Assembly: GCA_002309035.1 (NCBI GenBank) | Contig: DBWT01000047.1 | Location: 24,296 to 31,111 of the forward strand | Direction of reading: 5' to 3' | DNA length: 6,816 bases | DNA from: Caryophanales bacterium UBA1231 | GTDB lineage: Bacteria > Bacillota_I > Bacilli_A > ML615J-28 > CAG-313 | Shown: one piece after another, positions 1-6,085 of the stretch | Layout of the letters: every line of letters starts with the position of its first letter | Numbering within the stretch: the stretch's first letter is position 1 | The notes under the pieces: model-generated | Databases searched by the model: none | The model's input: the letters and a program-made list of their open reading frames with translations, nothing else | Told to the model about the DNA's origin: nothing | Translations under genes and position numbers: made by a program

Positions 1-23
1 TCTATTTGTTTAATATCAGCCAT
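1..23 (-). CDS. Start of an unidentified gene (5' end only)
   Basis: An ATG at 23-21 opens a frame that runs off the left edge and encodes MADIKQI plus two bases of the next codon. It is preceded by AGAGGT (33-28), with four bases between that motif and the ATG, which is a good ribosome binding site for this genome. Strand and spacing fit a gene following pfkA. Seven residues are too few to assign a product. Pyruvate kinase often follows pfkA in Bacillota, but this N-terminus does not look like the usual start of that enzyme, so I do not name it. There is no room for a separate promoter between the hairpin at 64-41 and this start, so it may depend on read-through from pfkA. Confidence 0.55.
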
Positions 24-34
24 AAGTACCTCTA

Positions 35-64
35 ATAATAAAAGCTTGATGAAAATCAAGCTTT
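35..64 (-). terminator. Rho-independent terminator-like hairpin after pfkA
   Basis: Read on the minus strand, AAAGCTTGAT (64-55), a four-base loop TTTC (54-51) and ATCAAGCTTT (50-41) form a perfect 10-bp stem, followed by TATTATT (40-34). It begins six bases after the pfkA stop codon, as expected for an intrinsic terminator. The U tract is interrupted by A residues, so termination may be partial. On the plus strand the same stem is followed by a better T run (66-72), but no plus-strand gene feeds into it. The hairpin ends immediately before the ribosome binding site of the next gene, so an attenuator or an mRNA-stabilising structure between cistrons is an alternative. Confidence 0.75.
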
Positions 65-70
65 ATTTTT

Positions 71-1036
71 TTATGATATTAATTTAATAATATCTTCATA
101 TTCATTGAATAATTCTTTTGATTTACCAATTACTTCTTCAAAAGGATTGGAAACAATCTTATTTGATTGAACACCAATGCAAACACCAGATTGACCATTC
201 ATTAATGCTTCAACAGCTGCTAAGCCTAAACGTGAAGCTAAAATTCTATCATATGAAGATGGTTTTCCACCTCTTTGAATGTGGCCAAGAACTGTTGCTC
301 TTGTTTCCATTCCACTATAAGCTTCGATTTCTTTAGCAAGTTCAAATACATCAAATAAATGTTCTGTAACGATGATAATTGGATGACGTTTGCCTTGTTC
401 TTTGAAATATTTAGTTTGGTCTAAAATTGTTTGTAAATCGTTATTTTGTGTGTTTGTAACAACAAATTCAGCACCTGTTGCAAGACCAGCAGCTCTTGCG
501 ATATCACCACAATAGCGTCCCATAACTTCAACAACAGCACAACGGTGGTGGCTACCACAAGTATCTCTTAATTTATCGATACATTCAACAACAGTATTAA
601 CGCAAGTATCGAAACCGATTGTATAATCAGTGTTTGCGATATCATTATCAATTGTACCTGGAATACCAACTACTTTGATTCCATGATCATGAAGACGTTT
701 CGCACCTGTATAAGTACCATCACCACCAATAACAACTAAACCATCGATATTGTTATCTTTTAATGTTTGAATACCCCTATCTCTAACCTCAGGTTGTGGA
801 AATTCAGGAAGACGAGCAGAACCTAAAATAGTTCCACCACGTGTTATTATATCAGTAACTGATCTTCTTGTCATTGTTTCATAATTGTCGCCACCTTCAA
901 CAAGACCTTTATAGCCTTCATGAATACCAACAACTTCTAAACCAAATGAACGAGCAGAACGAACAACTGATCTAATAGCAGCGTTCATTCCTGGTGCATC
1001 ACCACCAGAAGTTAAAACAGCAATTTTCTTTATCAT
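71..1036 (-). CDS. pfkA: ATP-dependent 6-phosphofructokinase
   Basis: This cytoplasmic enzyme phosphorylates fructose-6-phosphate with ATP to fructose-1,6-bisphosphate, the committed step of glycolysis. At 321 residues it is full length for the bacterial PfkA family (about 320) and resembles Escherichia coli PfkA closely at the N-terminus (MIKKIAVLTSGGDAPGMNAA). Visible landmarks are the ATP loop SGGDAPG (10-16), GGTILGSARLPEF (67-79), the ATP/Mg motif GGDGT (104-108), the catalytic GTIDND (127-132; D130 is the expected proton acceptor), SHHR and EVMGR near 162-174, TEH (224-226), and ETRATVLGHIQRGG (244-257). The GGDGT glycine signature indicates ATP rather than pyrophosphate use. Most effector-site residues are kept (R22, R26, R157, E190, K216), but the basic residue expected at 214 is Q. 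The ATG at 1036-1034 is supported by GGAG (1048-1045) eight bases upstream. It has its own promoter in the gap after glgP and ends in TAA just before a hairpin. Confidence 0.97.
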   Translation of the reverse strand: MIKKIAVLTSGGDAPGMNAAIRSVVRSARSFGLEVVGIHEGYKGLVEGGDNYETMTRRSVTDIITRGGTILGSARLPEFPQPEVRDRGIQTLKDNNIDGLVVIGGDGTYTGAKRLHDHGIKVVGIPGTIDNDIANTDYTIGFDTCVNTVVECIDKLRDTCGSHHRCAVVEVMGRYCGDIARAAGLATGAEFVVTNTQNNDLQTILDQTKYFKEQGKRHPIIIVTEHLFDVFELAKEIEAYSGMETRATVLGHIQRGGKPSSYDRILASRLGLAAVEALMNGQSGVCIGVQSNKIVSNPFEEVIGKSKELFNEYEDIIKLIS

Positions 1037-1062
1037 AATAATTTCTCCTACGTACTTTATAA

Positions 1063-1091
1063 ATTATATAATAAACCGTGAAAAATTGCAA
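1063..1091 (-). promoter_or_regulatory. Sigma-A-type promoter for pfkA
   Basis: On the minus strand TTGCAA (1091-1086, four of six matches to TTGACA) is followed by exactly 17 bases and then a perfect TATAAT (1068-1063). Transcription would start near 1056-1055, giving a short leader of about 19 bases that contains the pfkA ribosome binding site. The -35 box starts only five bases past the glgP stop codon. I see no terminator hairpin between glgP and pfkA, so read-through from the glg operon could add to this promoter. I see no obvious operator or catabolite-response element in the 60-base gap. Confidence 0.78.
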
Positions 1092-1096
1092 ATGAA

Positions 1097-3511
1097 TTAA
1101 TCAACCAATTTTTCTAAATGCCAAATGTTTTTAACATAATCTTCAATAGATCTGTCAGCTGCAAAAATACCAGCTTCACTAATGTTAATTAATGACATTT
1201 TAGCAAATTTTAAAGGTTGACGATAAATTTCATCCATCTTTTCGTAAGCTTCCATATAACTATCGAAATCAGCTAAACACATGTATCTATCCGCAATACC
1301 TTGTGAAGTTAATAGGTAGTTCGCAATATTTTCAAAACTCTTGCCGGCAAAGCCAACCTTTAATGTATTAATAATATCTTGAATATCATGATTACGATTG
1401 TAATAATAAGTTGAATTGTATCCTTGTTGCCATAATTTTTCAACTTCTTCTTTATTCATACCAAAGATAAAGATATTATCATCACCCACAACTTCATGGA
1501 TTTCAACGTTTGCACCATCTTCTGTACCTAAAGTAACTGCACCATTAATCATAAATTTCATGTTAGAAGTTCCACTAGCTTCTTTACCAGCCAAAGAAAT
1601 TTGTTCACTAATATCAGCAGCTGGAATCAACTTTTCAGCAAGTGTTACACAATAATCTTCAACGAAAACAACATTAAGTTTTTTCTTGATTTCTGGATGA
1701 AGATTAATTTCTTCACTAATTTTATTAATTAATTCAATTACTTCTTTCGCAACGAAATATCCAGGTGCTGCTTTCGCACCAAAGATAAATGTTTGTGGTG
1801 TAATATCAAGATCAGGGTTAGCTTTAAGTTTATTATAAAGATTAATGATTTTCAAAACATTCAACAATTGACGTTTATATTCATGTAATCTCTTAACTTG
1901 AACATCAAAGCGTGTATTAGGGTCAATAACAACACCTTGTTTTTTGTAAATTGCTTCCGCAAAATCTTTCTTATTTTGATATTTAATGTCAAGTAATTCT
2001 TTCAAAACTTCTTCATCGTTTTCAAATTTTCTTAAATCTTTAAGTTTTGAAGCATCTTTATAATAATCATGTCCAATTAAACGATCTAGAAGCTTACATA
2101 ATCTTGGATTTGATTGATAAAGCCATCTTCTATGAGCAATACCATTAGTAACATTTGTAAACTTTTCTGGAGTATATAAGTAATAGTTTTTGAAAATACT
2201 TTCTTTTATAATATCACTATGAAGTTGTGATACGCCATTAACATGGTGACTGCCAAGAACCGCAAGATTTGCCATTCTTACACGATTGTATGAAACAACA
2301 AGCATATTGTCGATTTTATTAAAATCATAAGGATATGCTCGACATAAATCTTCATATAAACGACGATTGATTTCATTGATTATCATCGCAATTCTAGGAA
2401 GTAATATTTGAAATCTTTCCATACTCCATGTTTCTAAAGCTTCAACTAGGATAGTATGATTAGTATATGAAATCGTTCTAGTACAAATATCCCATGCTTC
2501 ATCCCAACCCAATTCATAATCATCCATTAAAAGACGCATAAGTTCAGGAATACACAATACTGGATGTGTGTCATTTAAGTGAATTGCCACTTTATCTGGA
2601 AGTGTTCTGATGTCTTTATAATTCTTCATGTGGTCTTTCACAATATTTTGAAGTGAAGCACTTACTAAGAAATATTGTTGTTTTAGTCTTAGTGTTTTAC
2701 CTTCTTGATGATCATCAGATGGATATAAGACTTTAGTAATCATAGCTGCATCAGTACTTTCTTTGATTGCCGCAGCATAATCGCCTTGTGAGAAAGATTT
2801 CATGTCAAATGTTCTTAAACTAACACTACGCCATAAACGAAGTGTTGTGATTGCCTTAGATGCACCACCACTAATCAACATATCATATGGCATCGCTTCG
2901 ACATCTTTTGTATTATAGTAATCAAACTTTAGATGACCATTTTCTCTTCTTTCCACAACTTGACCACCAAAACGAACAGTTAATGCTCTGTCGCCTCGAG
3001 GAATCAACCAAACGTCACCACCAGGAAGCCAAACATCAGGCATTTCTGTTTGCCATCCATCAACTATTTTTTGTTTGAAAAGACCATATTCATATCTTAA
3101 TGAAAAACCATAAGCTGGATATGATAAACTAGCTAAACTGTCCATAAAGCATGCAGCTAAACGTCCTAAACCACCATTTCCAAGCCCAGCATCAGGTTCT
3201 TGTTCATATAAATCATTAATATCATAACCCATAGATTGAAGAGTATCTTTATAATCTTCAACAATACCTAAGTTATATAAATTATTCTTGAGGCTCCGTC
3301 CAACCAAGAATTCCATACACATATAATAGACTCTCTTTTTTTGTTGGACTTTAACTTCATGATTAAATTTCTTTTTATTGGCCATTAAAATGTCTAAAGT
3401 AGTCAGTGAGACAGCTTTATACATTTGATCAAGTGAAGCATCACTTGGGGTTACGCCAAAATAGTTAGCCAATTTCTCTTCTATTTTGGCTCTAATACCA
3501 TTATTGATCAT
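1097..3511 (-). CDS. glgP: Glycogen (alpha-glucan) phosphorylase
   Basis: This enzyme uses phosphate to release glucose-1-phosphate from the non-reducing ends of glycogen, with pyridoxal phosphate as cofactor. At 804 residues it is full length for the GT35 family. In order one sees KKRVYYMCMEFLVGRSLKNN (58-77), GLGNGGLGRLAACFMDSLA (109-127), HLNDTH (311-316), YTNHT (349-353, with the substrate-binding histidine H352), VTNGIAHRRWL (454-464), VKRLHEYKRQL (539-549; R541 and K546 match the phosphate-binding R569 and K574 of rabbit muscle phosphorylase), and the cofactor motif EASGTSNMK (644-652), in which K652 is the Schiff-base lysine. The 111-residue spacing from R541 to K652 equals that in the rabbit enzyme. 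The start is fixed by AGGAG (3521-3517) five bases upstream of ATG. It is the last gene of the glg unit and ends in TAA. A maltodextrin-specific phosphorylase is the main alternative, but the operon favours glycogen. Confidence 0.96.
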   Translation of the reverse strand: MINNGIRAKIEEKLANYFGVTPSDASLDQMYKAVSLTTLDILMANKKKFNHEVKVQQKKRVYYMCMEFLVGRSLKNNLYNLGIVEDYKDTLQSMGYDINDLYEQEPDAGLGNGGLGRLAACFMDSLASLSYPAYGFSLRYEYGLFKQKIVDGWQTEMPDVWLPGGDVWLIPRGDRALTVRFGGQVVERRENGHLKFDYYNTKDVEAMPYDMLISGGASKAITTLRLWRSVSLRTFDMKSFSQGDYAAAIKESTDAAMITKVLYPSDDHQEGKTLRLKQQYFLVSASLQNIVKDHMKNYKDIRTLPDKVAIHLNDTHPVLCIPELMRLLMDDYELGWDEAWDICTRTISYTNHTILVEALETWSMERFQILLPRIAMIINEINRRLYEDLCRAYPYDFNKIDNMLVVSYNRVRMANLAVLGSHHVNGVSQLHSDIIKESIFKNYYLYTPEKFTNVTNGIAHRRWLYQSNPRLCKLLDRLIGHDYYKDASKLKDLRKFENDEEVLKELLDIKYQNKKDFAEAIYKKQGVVIDPNTRFDVQVKRLHEYKRQLLNVLKIINLYNKLKANPDLDITPQTFIFGAKAAPGYFVAKEVIELINKISEEINLHPEIKKKLNVVFVEDYCVTLAEKLIPAADISEQISLAGKEASGTSNMKFMINGAVTLGTEDGANVEIHEVVGDDNIFIFGMNKEEVEKLWQQGYNSTYYYNRNHDIQDIINTLKVGFAGKSFENIANYLLTSQGIADRYMCLADFDSYMEAYEKMDEIYRQPLKFAKMSLINISEAGIFAADRSIEDYVKNIWHLEKLVD

Positions 3512-3516
3512 AAAAA

Positions 3517-3522
3517 CTCCTA
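3517..3522 (-). promoter_or_regulatory. glgP ribosome binding site fused to the glgA stop codon
   Basis: The glgA stop TAG (3522-3520) shares bases with the Shine-Dalgarno AGGAG (3521-3517), and the glgP ATG follows five bases later. A ribosome terminating glgA covers the glgP start region, so the two are very likely translationally coupled. Confidence 0.8.
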
Positions 3523-4971
3523 TTTAAGAAATTCATTATATAATTCAACATATTTACGAGCTGATTGTGTCCAACCAAAATCACAAAGCATTACTGTCTT
3601 AACTTGTTGTTGCCATAATTCTTTATTTTCATAATCTTTTAAAGCAACTCTTAACTTACCAAGCATTTCGAAAGCATCGATGTTTTGGAATACATAACCA
3701 TTACCACCAGGTGTTTGGAAATCTTTGATTGAATCTGCAAGACCACCTGTAGCACGAACTAGAGGAATTGCACCATAACGGCATGCAATCATTTGCGCAA
3801 GTCCACATGGTTCAAAAACACTTGGCATTAAGAAAATATCAGCTGATGCATAAATCTTACGTGATAAATCATTATTGAATGCAATAATAACTGATACTTT
3901 ACCTTTAAATGTATGTTCAATATCTCTTAAGAACCATTCAAAGTATGCATCACCAGTACCTAAAATAACAAGTTGTAATTTTTCTTTAAGAATATCACCA
4001 ATAACATCCTTAATTAAACCTAAACCTTTATGACCTACTAAACGAGTAACCATACCAACCATTGGTATATCTTTATTAACTTGTAGACCTAACATTTCTT
4101 GAAGTTTAAGTTTATTTTCAACTTTTAATTCAGGTGTTGTTTTATCATATTGAACAAATAAAGCTTTGTCTGTTTTTGGATTATATGAAGTACGATCGAT
4201 ACCATTTAAAATACCAATTAATTTACCTTCTTTTTGGATTCTTTCAACTTCAAGTTCCAAACCTTTTGAGAAATATTCATATTTGATTTCATCAGCATAA
4301 GTAGGAGAGACTGTTGTAACTTTATTTGAACATTCCATTGCACCTTTTAAGATATTAATTTGACCACGATATTCTAAAATATAACCATATTCAGCTGGAA
4401 TGCCAAAAACATCTTCTAAAATATCTTCATCATATGAATAAATACCTTGGTATTCAATATTGTGAATTGTAAATATTCTTTTAACATCTTTGAAATCTGC
4501 ATCATTATAATATAATGTTCTTAAATATACTGAAACTAAACCAGTTTGCCAGTCATGACAATGAATAATATTTGGGACAATTCCTAAATACTTCATAACA
4601 TCAATAGATGCTTTTGAGAAAAAGGCAAAACGTTCACCATCATCAAAATATCCATAATAATTTGACTTTTTAAAATAATATTCATTATCTAGAAAATAAT
4701 ATGTAACACCATCTTTAACATACTTAAAAATGCCACAATATTGTTTACGCCAAGCAAGCATAACTGTTGTTTGTCCAATATATTCAAGCTTTTCTTTATA
4801 TGATTCATTAGTGAATTTTGAATATAATGGAAGCATAACGAAGATTTCAGCATCGCCTTCTTCTTTCATTATTTTAAGTAATCTTTGTGGTAATGAACCA
4901 ATTACATCTGCCAAACCGCCAGATGCGAAAAAAGGTTGACATTCTGAAGCAATAATTCCTATTCTTTTCAT
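3520..4971 (-). CDS. glgA: Glycogen synthase (ADP-glucose type)
   Basis: GlgA transfers glucose from ADP-glucose to the non-reducing end of an alpha-1,4-glucan. The 483 residues match the usual length of this GT5 enzyme (about 475-480). The N-terminal GT5 domain contains ECQPFFASGGLADVIGSLP (10-28), DDGERFAFFS (110-119), HCHDWQTGL (137-145) and FTIHNIEYQG (167-176). The linker and C-terminal Rossmann domain carry NGIDRTSYNP (256-265), TRLVGHKG (309-316; R310 and K315 correspond to the sugar-nucleotide phosphate-binding pair), MPSVFEPCGLAQ (382-393; E387 is the conserved catalytic-site glutamate) and ATGGLADS (407-414). The usual Lys of the KxGGL ADP-glucose loop is Ala16 here. The start is set by a perfect AGGAGG (4983-4978) six bases upstream. 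It ends in TAG inside the glgP ribosome binding site. Identity is secure; only the substrate-loop substitution is unusual against the E. coli reference. Confidence 0.96.
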   Translation of the reverse strand: MKRIGIIASECQPFFASGGLADVIGSLPQRLLKIMKEEGDAEIFVMLPLYSKFTNESYKEKLEYIGQTTVMLAWRKQYCGIFKYVKDGVTYYFLDNEYYFKKSNYYGYFDDGERFAFFSKASIDVMKYLGIVPNIIHCHDWQTGLVSVYLRTLYYNDADFKDVKRIFTIHNIEYQGIYSYDEDILEDVFGIPAEYGYILEYRGQINILKGAMECSNKVTTVSPTYADEIKYEYFSKGLELEVERIQKEGKLIGILNGIDRTSYNPKTDKALFVQYDKTTPELKVENKLKLQEMLGLQVNKDIPMVGMVTRLVGHKGLGLIKDVIGDILKEKLQLVILGTGDAYFEWFLRDIEHTFKGKVSVIIAFNNDLSRKIYASADIFLMPSVFEPCGLAQMIACRYGAIPLVRATGGLADSIKDFQTPGGNGYVFQNIDAFEMLGKLRVALKDYENKELWQQQVKTVMLCDFGWTQSARKYVELYNEFLK

Positions 4972-4977
4972 TATTTT

Positions 4978-4984
4978 CCTCCTA
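4978..4984 (-). promoter_or_regulatory. glgA ribosome binding site fused to the glgD stop codon
   Basis: The glgD stop TAG (4984-4982) overlaps a consensus Shine-Dalgarno AGGAGG (4983-4978), six bases before the glgA ATG. This is the same arrangement as at the glgA/glgP junction and the strongest such site in the window, suggesting coupled and efficient glgA translation. Confidence 0.8.
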
Positions 4985-6073
4985 TAGACTCATACTTTTA
5001 CCAATAAAATATGGTAATTTACTACAACCAGTTAGCTCTTTATTTTCACTGATTAAAACATTTTTATCAGTAATGACTGCCGTTAGTTTAACATTTTCCG
5101 ATACTTTAGTATCCTGCATTAAGATGCAATCTTTAACTACTGCACCTTTAGATACTTTAACGCCTCGGAAAAGAATTGAATTTTCAACAACACCTTCAAT
5201 GATGCATCCATCAGCGATTAAGCTGTTGCTGACAACTGAAGTTTCTCCATACATTGTTGGAGCAGAATCACGAACTTTAGTGTATAGTGGAATACTTTCT
5301 AAAATTGTTCTTCTAATTTCTGGATTTAAAAGCATCATATTGTTTTTATAGTAAGATGCCATTGAATCAATTGGTAAATAAACATCATTATGAACAAAAC
5401 CAATAATATTTAATTTACCAATATTATTGATAATAAATTCTTGTTCAAAAGATACAGCACCTTTTAAACTAGCTAATTCTAATAATTTAATAAATAAATC
5501 TTTTTTGAAAACATAAGTATTAATAGTCGTATTAGTACCTTTTCTTGAGAAATCAGCACCAATAACCTTATAATCATCTAATTTCAAAACTAATTTATTT
5601 TGATCAGGATTTTCTTCTTCACGATACATAATTGTAATATCAGCACCATATTTTTGATGTTTTCTTAAAACTTTATTATAATCAATAATACTTACACAAT
5701 TACAATCAGTTAAAATAATATTTTCTTCTGGACTTTTTTTGATATAACCAATAATGCCCATTAATCCTTCGATACGATTGGCATAGATTGATTCACTTTG
5801 GTAGCTACCAAATGGTGGAAAAATAACAACACCACCGTTTTTTCTTGATAAATCCCATTCTTTACCACTACCAATGTGGTCCATTAGGGATTGATAATTT
5901 CTTTTAGTTATTACAGCAATTTGTGTAATATCAGCGTTAACCATTGAAGATAAAGTAAAATCAATAAGACGGTATCTTCCACCAAAAGGAATAGATGCTT
6001 CTGTTCTAACTCTAACCAATTCTTCAAGTTGACTTACTTTGCCGTCTGCAAAAATAATTCCTAATGCTCCCAT
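4982..6073 (-). CDS. glgD: Glucose-1-phosphate adenylyltransferase regulatory subunit GlgD
   Basis: GlgD is a GlgC paralogue found in Bacillota that associates with GlgC and raises or modulates its activity while having little or no catalysis of its own. The 363 residues fit the family. The nucleotidyltransferase-like domain opens with MGALGIIFADGKVSQLEELV, where an active pyrophosphorylase would have GGxGTRL, and continues with the shared RTEASIPFGGRYRLIDFTLS (23-42). Where GlgC enzymes have GDHIYKMDY this protein has CNCVSIIDY (124-132), so the metal-binding Asp appears to be N125. No clear EKP sugar-phosphate motif is present. Residues about 265-345 form the left-handed beta-helix region typical of GlgD (NSLIADGCIIEGVVENSILF at 283-302). 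The ATG lies seven bases after GGAGG (6085-6081), which is inside the end of glgC; two bases separate the genes. It ends in TAG within the glgA ribosome binding site. It is clearly a separate gene, not a second glgC. Confidence 0.95.
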   Translation of the reverse strand: MGALGIIFADGKVSQLEELVRVRTEASIPFGGRYRLIDFTLSSMVNADITQIAVITKRNYQSLMDHIGSGKEWDLSRKNGGVVIFPPFGSYQSESIYANRIEGLMGIIGYIKKSPEENIILTDCNCVSIIDYNKVLRKHQKYGADITIMYREEENPDQNKLVLKLDDYKVIGADFSRKGTNTTINTYVFKKDLFIKLLELASLKGAVSFEQEFIINNIGKLNIIGFVHNDVYLPIDSMASYYKNNMMLLNPEIRRTILESIPLYTKVRDSAPTMYGETSVVSNSLIADGCIIEGVVENSILFRGVKVSKGAVVKDCILMQDTKVSENVKLTAVITDKNVLISENKELTGCSKLPYFIGKSMSL

Positions 6074-6075
6074 GA

Positions 6076-6085
6076 TTATTCCTCC
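6076..6085 (-). promoter_or_regulatory. glgD ribosome binding site inside the 3' end of glgC
   Basis: The last codons of glgC (GTG GAG GAA TAA) contain GGAGG (6085-6081), and the glgD ATG begins two bases after the TAA. The site is translated as Val-Glu-Glu and doubles as the glgD Shine-Dalgarno. This supports coupled production of the two subunits that work together. Confidence 0.75.

Noticed and set aside
118..336. Plus-strand open frame of 72 codons
   Set aside because: It lies fully antisense to pfkA, has no credible ribosome binding site, and encodes a low-complexity Leu/Gln/His-rich product typical of a shadow frame.
608..623. Possible catabolite-response (cre) site, CGAAACCGATTGTA-like
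   Set aside because: It lies deep inside pfkA coding sequence, mismatches the consensus at important positions, and is explained by conserved codons.
1416..1655. Plus-strand open frame of 79 codons inside glgP
   Set aside because: It is antisense to the highly conserved phosphorylase C-terminal domain, including the cofactor lysine region, and resembles no protein family I recognise.
1702..1740. A+T-rich stretch with short inverted repeats (TTAATTAATT-like)
   Set aside because: It is explained by Ile/Asn/Lys codons of glgP in a low-GC genome, and no stem is long enough to stand out.
2887..3078. Plus-strand open frame of 63 codons inside glgP
   Set aside because: It is a shadow of conserved phosphorylase coding sequence with no supporting start signals.
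4730..4939. Plus-strand open frame of 69 codons inside glgA
   Set aside because: It is antisense to the conserved N-terminal synthase domain and shows no independent coding evidence.
5073..5351. Plus-strand open frame of 92 codons inside glgD
   Set aside because: It is antisense to the GlgD beta-helix region; the regular repeats there keep the opposite strand open by chance.
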